Of a stretch of 64,000 nt of DNA, positions 55,101-64,000 are shown piece by piece. Origin of the DNA: Bugula neritina (Eukaryota; Bryozoa; Gymnolaemata; Cheilostomatida; Bugulidae); the NCBI GenBank assembly GCA_964035545.1, contig OZ037770.1, positions 2,354,001 through 2,418,000 on the forward strand, read 5' to 3'. The stretch's first letter is position 1. Every line of letters begins with the position of its first letter. Below the pieces are notes generated by a model that did not search any database, had not been told where the DNA came from, and saw only the letters and a list, made by a program, of their open reading frames with translations. A program made the position numbers and the translations under genes.

Positions 55101-56787
55101 CTTTGTCACCCCAACTGAGTGCTGCTTCTATAGTGTCATTCAAATGAGTGAGTAAAAGTTTCAAGTATTTATTGTTTAAAATAATATTATATATAATATT
55201 TAAAATTATTTTACCTGATTATTGCTTTATTATTTAATAACACTGGTACCATCATTTGAGCTTTTAGGAGCACCTAAACTTGATTTACTCCAAGAATACA
55301 CACACCGTACCTGTCTTAGATAAACTGTCGATATTTGGGGTCTTCACACGACTTCCGTGATAACTAACGTCATTCCAGCCGAGGTCATCAGCCAGTATGA
55401 AAACTATGTTAGGTGGGGAGGCTCCCTCACTTCCTGTTTGTGATACGGAATGACCTTTGCTGTAAAAAAGAGGCTGGTTTTATCATACAAAGTTATTCAT
55501 AGAGCATTGTACAGGCTCTTGTTTTATTGCATTGAACATGGGCTATTATACTTTGACTACAAATAGTTAGAAAATCAACAATCTACAGCAGGGCTCTCTA
55601 ACAGGAGGCCCCCAGTCTACATTTATGTGGCCCTCAATGGCATAAAACTAAAATTACTTTTCACACATTTACATGAATGAAAGTGAAAAACCACCTTTTA
55701 ACTGTCTTATCTATATATACATGCTATATAAAACATGCAGCTTGCATTGACTATTTGGATTTTATTGTGTAATGATTAATAAGAATTTGGAATAAAATAA
55801 CTTGAAAAATGCGGACATTGCGCCCCCACAACAAGCTTAACTTAACAATGCATGTGGCCCTCGCCATCAGAATATTCCCTTTCAGTGGCCCTCGCTCTGA
55901 AAAGGTTAGACACCCCTGATCTAGAGGCTTTTTACTAGAATTCAAAGCTGTTCGAATTTTAATACTCAATAGAATGCAGTATGTTTAATAAGTACATTTA
56001 TACAGATTATAATGGTCACATTTTTAACATTTCTACATCACAAAGAGGCATAGCTAATATAGGAGATAGTTTTAACTGGGTCATCAACTGAATGCGGACT
56101 CAATGATCAACTTGGGTCATGAGCATTTCTGGCACTGAGCCCACATCCTGACCAGCTGTCCAATAAAAACAGCTTAAAATGTTTTGGTTTAAGGAAGAAA
56201 CTTTTGGCAGAGGCAAAGTTTATATGCTGAGGAGCCTTTTTAAACAAACGTTGATGGTCCGACAAGACATCTATGTGGTGGCCAGTTTATATTTTGACCT
56301 CAATGATGATTTCTTAACCCTTAAACCTTGAAAGTTAAATGTACTTGTACTTGGTACACGAAAAATTCTCAACTCAGCCTTTAAACTCTTATGTGTGGCT
56401 ATATTTTTAGCAGTCAATTAATTATTGTTTGCATTAAAATGTTCAAAAGTTCCAAGAGTAGGTATAACAAGAACATAAAACAGGTAAGGAAGTCTTGGAA
56501 TCTAATATTTTATATTTATAGATGAAATGCAATATAAAATATTCAACTTTATAATATTTTTCATTTTTAATAATAAAAATAAAACAATTTTATTACTACC
56601 ACTACCAGTGAAATAGAGTTTATTATAACCTAAAAGTACATGGCTGCATGAGCTACAGAGAACAGCTATATGTATGCACAGTATTGTTAAACATAACTCA
56701 GCTAAAATAAAAAACCGTGAAAATTCATTTAATTTACCTTTGGCATACAAGAGCTGTCAGAACGGAGAAGATAAGTATTCGCCACAT
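46130..56787 (-). CDS. ARSB: Arylsulfatase B-like (N-acetylgalactosamine-4-sulfatase family), complete, 12 exons
   Basis: Minus-strand exons, 5' to 3': 56787-56738, 55459-55311, 54405-54232, 51623-51522, 51099-50879, 50506-50397, 49723-49596, 48915-48673, 48247-48148, 47644-47492, 46853-46712, 46345-46130. All phases agree; total 595 codons, slightly longer than human ARSB (about 530). A signal peptide ([16 protein letters not shown]) leads to [15 protein letters not shown], whose Asp pair binds the metal. [14 protein letters not shown] is the sulfatase signature, with Cys converted to formylglycine. Then come [13 protein letters not shown]-like [24 protein letters not shown] with [24 protein letters not shown], and [12 protein letters not shown]. 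The C-terminal GAWKPWV is typical of this family. It should hydrolyse sulfate esters of glycosaminoglycans in lysosomes or outside the cell. ARSI/ARSJ-type paralogues cannot be excluded. Confidence 0.94.
49354..49429 (-). mobile_element. tRNA-like sequence, probable second SINE family
   Basis: On the minus strand, TGGTGTAATGGTTAGTCCG (A box, plus 49398-49416) and GGTCCCTGGATCAATTCC (B box, plus 49363-49380) have tRNA spacing. The anticodon and T stems do not pair well, so this is a SINE head or tRNA pseudogene rather than a functional tRNA. It lies in intron 7 of the sulfatase gene. It is unlike the GOGAT-intron SINEs. Confidence 0.5.
49714..49857 (-). repeat. 34-bp tandem repeat carrying the sulfatase exon 7 acceptor, four copies
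   Basis: Plus-strand units start CTAAACAGGAAATATGTCAT at 49724, 49758, 49792 and 49826. On minus, each gives CCTGTTTAG, the acceptor of exon 7. The most distant copy also keeps the first exon bases (TTATCTCAAG), so exon start plus acceptor were duplicated and then diverged. Confidence 0.92.
50133..50178 (-). mobile_element. SINE tail fragment
   Basis: The reverse complement reads AATCAGGGGCTCTCACAGGG then GTGGATACTTTAAACT. It matches the 3' tail (CATCAGGGGTTCTCACAGGG...) of the GOGAT-intron SINE family. It lies in a sulfatase intron. Confidence 0.6.
52172..52233 (-). mobile_element. Two tandem SINE tail fragments
   Basis: TCCACCCCTGTGAGAACCCC and TCCACCCCTGTGAAATCCCC repeat about 30 bp apart. 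Both are reverse complements of the same SINE tail motif. Confidence 0.55.
52257..52584. mobile_element. Foldback MITE, PIF/Harbinger-like, copy 1
   Basis: Ends GCCTAGGGCCACAC and GTGTGGCCCTAGGC start long inverted repeats with GTGCGTAT...CGCATG-type sequence. Flanking TTA occurs on both sides (52254-52256, 52585-52587), a 3-bp TWA duplication as in PIF/Harbinger elements. It is the same sequence as 63376-63719 in opposite orientation. It lies in intron 3 of the sulfatase gene. No ORF for a transposase. Confidence 0.85.
54232..54405 (-). CDS. ARSB: Sulfatase exon 3: active-site exon with CTPSR
   Basis: The exon encodes [10 protein letters not shown], then CTPSR whose Cys is the formylglycine precursor, then [17 protein letters not shown]. 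It ends NQLKDRG in split phase. The signature matches C-x-P-S-R, so formylglycine-generating enzyme should modify it. The exon is GC-richer than its introns. Confidence 0.95.
55589..55918. mobile_element. hAT-like MITE with 8-bp target duplication
   Basis: Ends CAGGGCTCTCTAAC and GTTAGACACCCCTG are inverted repeats (12 of 14). Flanks ATCTACAG (55581-55588) and ATCTAGAG (55919-55926) match at seven of eight. It lies in sulfatase intron 1. Confidence 0.83.
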
Positions 56788-56865
56788 ACTGGTGGGGCAG
56801 CAGCAGCTTTAGCTAGTCTCTTCGTCAGCAGAAATAATCTTGCAGTAGCAACAGCCAAACACTTA

Positions 56866-56873
56866 CTTTTATA
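56866..56873 (-). promoter_or_regulatory. TATA box of the sulfatase gene
   Basis: TATAAAAG on the minus strand lies 79 bp upstream of the sulfatase ATG. This gives a start site near 56840 and a 5' UTR of about 50 nt. The ATG has A at -3. Confidence 0.6.
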
Positions 56874-56899
56874 TTAAACTCAATCAACCAATCAAACTT

Positions 56900-58215
56900 C
56901 GAGAATGAAATCAGACAGTTTATGGATACAGATTGAAGGCGGAATTGTATTGCGAAATGTTTGTTCAACTTTAAGTATCATTTTCAAATTTATAGCAAAT
57001 GAATTCCGTAAGATAATAAATTTTTATTAGTACTGAATGACGAATGTACATAATAATTGCATGGCATTATGCGTTCCATACTATAAATATTTCAGATTTC
57101 AACTAAAATTTATATTCTAACATATTTTTATATAATTACCAAGGCTGATATATTACCCTTGTATTACCATGAGTTGGTAAATTAAGAAAAATTAATGCTT
57201 TGATAATTTTTTAGTTACTTGTAGTTCTTGTACTCTGTTTTTGCCACCTAAAATACAATTGCAACGAATGACTTTTATTCACACTACGACTTGAATAAAT
57301 CTTTTCATATTCATGGTGAAAACAACTCCTGTGATCCTGAAGGTCATTCAATTTTGCGGTAACGTTTGATAGTCGAAAAATCAAGTTAAATTGGAGGAAA
57401 ACCTTTGCTACGTAAATTTTTCAAAGCATGCAGAATAATTCAGTTTGTGTTGAGCTGTTATACGTTGGTTGAGATGTATAACTCAACCAAGGTATAACTT
57501 TAGGACTATGTTCATGACTGTCAAAATAGCTATGTCTTCGGATAGTTCACAAGAAGTTTGCAATAACTAAGTTTCCACTTACAAATAACAAATGCTATTC
57601 GCGCTGCTGCAGAAGTTAAATTTTATTAGTTAGACAAAATCATTCATCAATCAACTTTTTTAGTTTGTAGATCCTCTTTCTACTCTTCATATTTATCACT
57701 CAAGAGTTTGATCTAAATTTTGACCTTAAATTTTGCTGATGGCTCATAGTTTTGCTGCTTGCAGTGGCGCAGGGAAACAATTGTAGGTTTTCACTTACTT
57801 TATCAAGTAGGTGCGGAATTGCAGCTTTTTATAATAGCCATTGAACTCTAGCACGAATAGTTGTTCTGGTAAGAAATGAAGCGATTCAAATTACAAACGC
57901 AAATCCAAAATTAAAATGTGTCAATCCAACTGCAGCATATTTTAAACAATGCTAACATCGACAACATTTTATTTTGCAATTTTGAAGCCCATATTTGTTT
58001 AAAGTGAATAACTGTTAATTTAAAACACACTAACAGCTTCAGTACAGAATTTTGGGTCATCAAGAAAGAACACAGAAAATTTGTACTCTGTGCAAAACTT
58101 TATGACGTTAAATCATCCTATTTGCATTTCAAACAGCAGGCGCAGGTTGAAATAAGTTACAAAGAATCGAGAGGAGATAACTCATTTGATTTTACTATAG
58201 AGCTGTTGAAACAAA
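56900..58215. other. Intergenic region between divergent genes
   Basis: AT-rich sequence upstream of the sulfatase promoter and of the candidate small gene at 58216. No ORF, repeat or element recognised. Confidence 0.5.
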
Positions 58216-58977
58216 ATGGCGGCAGTAACTTTCAATATGTTGACAAGTAAGATTGTATCCAAAATTATTATAGTTATAAAAAAAGTACGCTAACCACAAC
58301 TTTTTGCAGTTTTTGCATTTCGGGCTCATAAGTACACGCCATGACCTCAGGCATGCTGAGGTGATCAATACTCATTTCGGTACAGAATTTAAGAGCAAAA
58401 ACTGACAAATGCAACACACCGTCTAGTAGAACAGACTACTAGTACATAGGATCCTGTAGTGCGGTTACAGAATTCCACAACAATTGGGAAGGGACGGTAC
58501 TAGTCCTCGTTCGTTACTAAAATTTGCTGTTTGTAGAAACTCGGCTAAAAGCTTCAGACTACGTATCTTATAGGCGCCTACGTATTTCCGATTGCATCGT
58601 TGCGCCAAAACTACCAAGGGGATCAACAAAACCACCTTTAAATAAATTTTTTCGAATCATGATCAGCTGTTGACGTGAGAAATACAATTATAAATAACAG
58701 GAACATTATTATGGCGAGATGCTGAGGGTTGGTTATACCTTTTGGCACTTGAGTAGCTGAATGAACAGGTGAACAAAGTTGGAAAGTTGCAGCCAATATA
58801 TTTATAATGTTTTAAACAGATAAAGAGATACCTGACAGGTCAAATGGAGCTTCAGTATTACCTGCTTCAAGGTCACTTCCAGTGTTTCAATACAACTTCA
58901 AGGTTAAAGCTTCCAAGCATTATAGCTGCCATGATATTTGTACAAAATTATATGTTAGTCGAAAGTATTCTAGGTAG
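58216..58977 (+). CDS. Candidate two-exon small gene, 62 codons
   Basis: Exon 1, 58216-58246, starts ATGGCGGCA in strong context (ACAAAATGG) and ends ACA A|GTAAGA. Exon 2 begins at 58820 after TTTAAACAG, in matching phase, and stays open to TAG at 58975-58977. The product would be MAAVTFNMLTNKEIPDRS, then NGASVLPASRSLPVFQYNFK, then a Lys/His/Tyr-rich tail. AATAAA at 58981-58986 follows at once. Alternatively, AAG|GTTAAA at 58903 is a donor and the gene continues further. The MAAV... start and the composition of exon 2 favour real coding, but no family is recognised. Confidence 0.4.
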
Positions 58978-58986
58978 AGAAATAAA

Positions 58987-60859
58987 TTTTTAGCAGAAAT
59001 ATGCGAAATTATCTACATCCTGTGTGAAGGGCTAAAGGTTGTACGGCTCAGGTCGCTTGGAATTCTTTTTAGAAAGCCTAAGACTATATTTTTCCTGTAA
59101 AACAAGGCCAGTTTTTCAATGTACGTTTATATAAAAAACAATGATGGTCTTCAAAACCGTACCAATAAATAGCTATAAGAAATCATGCCATCGAAATGAT
59201 GTTGATATCATATTTTCCACTCAACTTTTTATAACAGATATAGCTGTTTTCATTGCACAAACACAAAGAAGAATTTCTTTAAGTTTTAATAAGTATGGAT
59301 TCGATTGTATAAGTTTCAGTCTAGTTGACACATATATTTTATGCCGCGTGTTATTGTAAAATTCAGAACTCACTATTCTTTTTATTTATCTGCAGAAATT
59401 ATGTTTCCACTGTAAATAGTATGGGTTTTACTAACTTCAGCTTCATATTTACTACTTCAGGAGTTTGGAATACCACTTCCATTTATTGGAAAAATAATGT
59501 TATCTATATTAACATTTACTATAATAACTGTTTTTTCTTGTTTTAAGGATATAGCAAACAAAATATGCACTACTTCCAGACATCCTACAAAATATCACCC
59601 TATAACTTTCCTGGAATGTATTGGATTGTAACCAGGAATCTATATATATACTCTCACTAGCTTTTCACTAAATCCTTGAGCCGCTTGACAACCTAGAAAT
59701 AACACTAGTTTGCATGCACTTATAGAATCAGGACTCAACATCCTTTTGGCATGCAAGTTCTTGCTATATGAACACGTGCAGAGTAGCAATATTGAGTTTG
59801 TTTAGAAAATTGAATAAAAATATACAGTAAGTACCTCATGAGGTTAAAATAGGTTATTCAGGGTGGTAAGGAGTTGTCTTTCCATCGACACGTGAAACAA
59901 GTATATTTTTACTCAGGAAACAGGACACAAAACTTTCAATTAACACAGCAAAAAGTTGTTTTCAAAAAAATGTAGTCATAGCTAACAGTCGGCTAAGTTG
60001 GACGGCTCGTGTTTCCACACAAACTAGAAGCTGGACAAAGGGAATTTCTGCCGCACACTAACATAATGCCTGGGAAACTTTCCTTGAGTAGAGCAATGTA
60101 AAAATATCGCGTGATGCGTGCACGTGATCTGCATACACTACCGGAGCAATGTCTTTGGTTATTCACCGAGATACAATCCAAAGTAACCAATCATTACTGC
60201 ATTTCTGTTTACTGACACATATTCAGCCAGATAAAAATCCAAAATAAATAAGAAAATCAACACATAATGATGGCGGCAGCGACAAATGCTTTCTCAAATG
60301 TGACCTTGAAGACAAGCTCTATGTAATATCGGTTAAAGAGGTCAATTCCTCCACAGAAACATTAGGTGGTTAGCCTTGAATGGTCTATCACCTTGACATT
60401 TAGTTTTAGAACTTACAGTCCACTTTGCATATATATTCAGCCGTAACTTAGAAACACAACTTCTTGGTTATGTACACGTATGTAACTACAGCAACAGCTA
60501 GAACACTAGCATGGCACTGGTCCAATAACATAGGTTACAATCTAGAACATAGATAGACAAACGTATTGCACAATCACTGATGTATACTCAATTAGAAAAG
60601 CTTTTTCCTGAAACAAATGATGTTGAAATCAAAAGTACCCTCCAGAACTCTAAGTACACACGTCAAAGTCTCAAATTAGAAAGCCTTTCTTAGGTGCGTC
60701 TGAACAGTCTGGGTGTAAAAATAACTTGCAGACGTATGAATCAATAAGAAGAGAAGTGAAGTAACGATAAATATATTTATACCAGGACAATATTGCAACA
60801 TAACTAAATACATCACATAAACAGTGCATAAACTTTAAATAACTACAGACAATATACAA
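58987..60859. other. Non-coding, probably 3' flank of the minus-strand gene at 60.9 kb
   Basis: No supported exon. A 65-codon minus frame at 59993-60190 sits in a locally GC-richer patch and lacks splice context. A plus-strand ATGGCGGCAGCGACAAATGC at about 60270 opens only an 18-codon frame. Confidence 0.45.
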
Positions 60860-62218
60860 TCAAGTGTTTTTAACTGAAGAATCTCGATTAGTCTGGGTTC
60901 TTTGAAAGCAGCATAAATCAGGGTGGGGAGATGAGGGCCGCCGTCTTTGCCTTGCTCCACCAGCATAGGACCTCAGGCTTTTCTTCACCGAAGGCTTTGA
61001 GAGTTGCTTGCGAACTTGAGTGTTATTCGACTCTCTCACACAGCCATCCTTCATGTAAGCAGCAGAATTATTAAAGTTAGATTCGGCGTTTGTCTGCCCC
61101 TGTACCTAGACATAGAACACGGGCTAGGCATCACTAAGGTCAAACAAACGAGGAAACCTTTGTAAAGGACTTGCACATACAACTTGACTGCTACTATATC
61201 TCATATAGTAGCAGTCACAACAAACTTCGCCTAAGCTTTTAACCTTAAAATTCTCCTTAAGAATAAAATAACCAATTACTCCTGCGGTATTTTAACAATA
61301 AAATAGAATTTTAAATCAAATGACCAATTACAAACGTTCATTTATTATATAAATTTTCACATTTTATGAAATTCTCTGATGAACTGAAAGAAACGTCTTA
61401 GAAATAAAGTAATAACTACTTTCACCAGCCTAACTGTTGGCGCCACAAGAAAAACAGTGAATCCACTTATAAACTAACAACTTCCTTATCTATGAATCAT
61501 CTCATCCGCTATAAAAAAAATCAAAGACTTAAAAACCGTGTTACTTGCCGAATAAAATGAAAGGTTATGAAACAGAAGCAAAGTACAGGCCAAAAAAAAC
61601 ACAGCCTAAGGTCCAACTTACCCACAAGTCCACGTGTGGGGACATCCACTGGGCAACCCCGCGCTCTTGTGAAGATTTGCAGCTACCGCACGAACTTCTT
61701 TCCTTCCCTCCTTTTGCTAAACTTTTACCTGTGAATTTTAATTTGAATTTAATGAGCGATGAATGTGGCAATATGATAATAGGTCAGCGGTGATTTTGGC
61801 AGCAGAAATGCTGTCACTTGCCAAGAAAACTTCAAACAGGATGCTGGACTATGCCAGCAACTTGAGGTTTCAACAATCTCAACTTCAAATTACTTAACCT
61901 AAACAAAAATTAAAACTACTTTGAAAAATAATGATGAGAAGTTACCTTCTCCCTGTGAGAATATCATTACCTGGCTCAGAACGAGTGTTCTCCCTAAACC
62001 TGGAGGGGTGGGATGGCTGAAGGGTCTCCCTAGACAGAGAATAGGGTAGAGACCCACAATGAGGGCACCGTTCGTATCTGGTAGACGAAGGCATGGTGAA
62101 TGAGGGCTTCTTGCTCTGACGTTTGGTTGAAGTTCTTTTGGGTCTGAGACACTCCGGGCTGCTGGCAATCTCTGATGCCGTAGACATCGGTGGAATGAGG
62201 CTTTCATCCTTGAACGAC
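60860..62218 (-). CDS. 3' exons of an unrecognised basic, Cys-pair-containing protein
   Basis: Minus-strand exons 62218-61971, 61728-61622 and 61105-60860 join in phase to about 200 codons ending at TGA. The first enters in phase with AG|G. Visible features: SFKDESLIPPMSTASEI, a basic KRTSTKRQSKKPSF, YERCPHCGSLPYSLSRETL, SSCGSCKSSQERG, and a C-terminal part with KKSLRSYAGGARQRRR and DLCCF. CPHCG and CGSC could form a metal site, but the spacing fits no domain I know. High Ser, Arg and Lys content suggests disorder. An alternative donor at 61946 is possible for the first exon. The 5' end lies further upstream. Confidence 0.65.
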
Positions 62219-63102
62219 CTGCGGAGCAAAAAATGATTTCATGTCACGTTTATTACTACAACATAATTTGGAGTTGTCGTTAGTCTTAGAGAAAAATCGC
62301 GTAGAGTCATGAACACAATTGAAAACACATAATACATAAATCAATAATAAATATTGATAGAAAAGCATTGGACAAAAAAATCACACTTATTTCAAAATTA
62401 GAAAACAAACTTTCATCAAAATTTTACAACTTATTCATTTAAATTCTGCCTAAACATTAGATGACAGCACAAAATGACAGCACTGAGGTATTTGAATGCA
62501 TGTTTATTGTCTATAATATAGACAATATATTATGACAATATAACAATATGTTACAGCAATCTCAATGTACAAAGTTAGCTAAAGACTCAACCCAAAAGCT
62601 ACACCAAAGACTGTAGTAACTGAGAAGGTTAAATGAAGGTGAATAGCCTACAAGTAGAGGTACGAGCTCAGTCTAAACTCTATCAATGGAGAAATCAGCT
62701 AAAACTAAGCAATAGCTTACAATAACCTGTCTTTCTACTTTTAGTAAGATATCTCTAACTTATGCATTGAGGGTGGCAACTGTTATATTAGTAGTTATCA
62801 TCTCTCTAAATCTGTTTTAATATAGAAGGGGGAGGAGGGAGAGGAATTTACACCACTGAGCAATGGCTAGAGATTGCAATTTGCAAATCATTATTTATGA
62901 GGACATCTCCAAGTAAGCATTGAAGTTACGACACAACCCCTCCCCCCTGCTCCTCACAAATCGGGCAGCTGGCAGCAACCAATGAAATTAAATCACAGCT
63001 GATATTTTGTTAGACACAGACTACAGACTAACATAAGACGACTATGACGTAACACGAGACGATGCACATTACTGGATAGCTACTGTAAGAGCTCACTGTT
63101 AC

Positions 63103-63145
63103 CTGCAGAACATGGCACTGAACCTCTTCCAGGGGTTTAGATAAA
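63103..63145 (-). CDS. Possible 43-bp upstream exon of the same gene
   Basis: Minus strand: GCCTCAG|TTTATC acceptor and TTCTGCAG|GTAACA donor. In the phase needed by the 62218 exon it reads YLNPWKRFSAMFC followed by the split Arg codon, giving FCRSFKDES across the junction. Short, so chance is possible. Confidence 0.4.
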
Positions 63146-63375
63146 CTGAGGCAATTAGAAGTTAGAAAAATAAACTATTAGACAATTGTTGTTGGCATAA
63201 CAAGGTGTGGTAGCATAACAAGATGACGGATAGTTGGTACATGGAATATGAACATGAGCGGTTGATGCACACAATATCAGGTGATGACATCACGACAGGT
63301 ATTTGCTCCACGGACAAACTAAACCTACTCCACAGTAAATCTCCTACGGTTTTAGGGAAATAATTTCCACACTAA

Positions 63376-63719
63376 GCCTAGGGCCACACGGTGCGTATTT
63401 TCGCATGCGAAAATTGAAATCACAAGTAGCAAAGGAGTCCACTGTACGCGTTGAGAAAACCTTCGCACTTGTCGCTCTGCATTCTCAACGCAAGTGCGAA
63501 TCGTCTCTGTCGTCGTCACCTAATTGGCTGGTAGCTATTCAGCGAGCCCAATTTCTTTATTTTAGTGCTATATTCCAGTAAATTGCGTTTTATTGAAAGC
63601 GAGTGCGATTTAAAAATGAAAGCTTTATTTATCACGCATCACTGACGCTACAGTGGACACCTTTGCTACTCGTGACTTTAATTTTCGCATGTGAAAATAC
63701 GCACAGTGTGGCCCTAGGC
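63376..63719. mobile_element. Foldback MITE, PIF/Harbinger-like, copy 2
   Basis: About 75-bp inverted repeats start GCCTAGGGCCACACGGTGCG and end with its near-complement. TAA flanks both sides (63373-63375, 63720-63722). The centre matches copy 1 at 52257-52584 in reverse. No ORF for a transposase. Confidence 0.87.
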
Positions 63720-63793
63720 TAACTCCGTAGAGATCAAATAATGTGGGATTGCCATGGTAACATGATAGACTTAGCTGCAAGCTATATCACTAC

Positions 63794-63969
63794 ATATTGC
63801 GGGCATTATAATGACCCCCGACCTGTTGGCGTAGAGAAAGGCCCTAGGGCTAGTCACTCCGTCAACAATAGAGCTGCTCCGACTCAAATGCTTCTTCCGA
63901 GGTGGTTTCTGCGGCAAGTAGCCATCTTTAAAAGTGGAATCCAGAGAATAGACTGAGCTCCCGGCCTCT
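63794..63969 (-). CDS. Possible further upstream exon (Ser/Lys-rich)
   Basis: Minus strand after acceptor ATGTTTCAG at 63970. The frame reads SSVYSLDSTFKDGYLPQ, then KPPRKKHLSRSSSIVDG and VTSPRAFLYANR. It has protein-like composition and a possible phosphorylation site (RSSSIV). The donor is uncertain: GTCGGG at 63822 or GTAGTG at 63793. Only the second keeps phase with the 63145 exon. Confidence 0.42.
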
Positions 63970-64000
63970 CTGAAACATAACTAGGGCTATAACTAACTTG

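Noticed and set aside
59993-60190. 65-codon minus-strand frame near 60 kb
   Set aside because: Locally GC-richer and Cys/Arg-rich, but without phase-compatible neighbours; probably UTR or flank.
61545-61793. 82-codon plus-strand frame
   Set aside because: It is the shadow of the minus-strand exon 61728-61622.

Overview
The window is metazoan nuclear DNA from an invertebrate. Coding exons of 30-530 bp are split by short AT-rich GT-AG introns, genes end in AATAAA signals, and there are tRNA-derived SINEs, small non-autonomous DNA transposons and many minisatellites. A single-chain NADH glutamate synthase (found in many invertebrates, absent from vertebrates) and an arylsulfatase B-type gene fit a lophotrochozoan or similar animal; the species cannot be fixed from sequence alone. 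All gene models below were built by hand from splice sites, reading-phase continuity and family motifs.

Layout. (1) 1-25.4 kb, plus strand: the last 40 exons of NADH-GOGAT, 1,954 codons in unbroken phase; the N-terminus lies upstream. (2) 25.4-30.3 kb: AT-rich, no gene seen. (3) 30.3 kb, plus: an isolated candidate 5' coding exon, phase-compatible with the gene at 39.6-45.3 kb. (4) 31.6-35.9 kb, minus: a five-coding-exon gene of 332 codons that I do not recognise. (5) 39.6-45.3 kb, plus: a five-exon gene of 405 codons, also unrecognised. (6) 46.1-56.8 kb, minus: a complete 12-exon secreted/lysosomal arylsulfatase B-like gene (595 codons) with a TATA box, tail-to-tail with the previous gene. 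(7) 58.2-59.0 kb, plus: a possible very small two-exon gene. (8) 60.9-64 kb, minus: the 3' exons of an unrecognised basic, Ser-rich protein with Cys pairs; its 5' part lies beyond the window.

The most unusual signal is a pattern that repeats across genes. Tandem arrays and short direct duplications are anchored on splice junctions. In three GOGAT exons the last codons plus the 5' splice site (exon end + AG|GT) are repeated 3-6 times into the intron. At several 3' splice sites (GOGAT exon 30, sulfatase exon 7, the 34.1 kb gene) the acceptor is the edge of an array and is itself repeated. About 15 junctions in four genes show this. It resembles the tandem-duplication model of intron birth and creates rows of decoy splice sites.

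Mobile elements: four copies plus tail fragments of one tRNA-derived SINE family, a second tRNA-like element, three hAT-like MITEs with 8-bp target duplications, and two copies of a foldback MITE with about 75-bp inverted repeats and TTA/TAA duplications (PIF/Harbinger-like). I saw no prokaryotic-type operon, CRISPR array, rRNA or functional tRNA gene.
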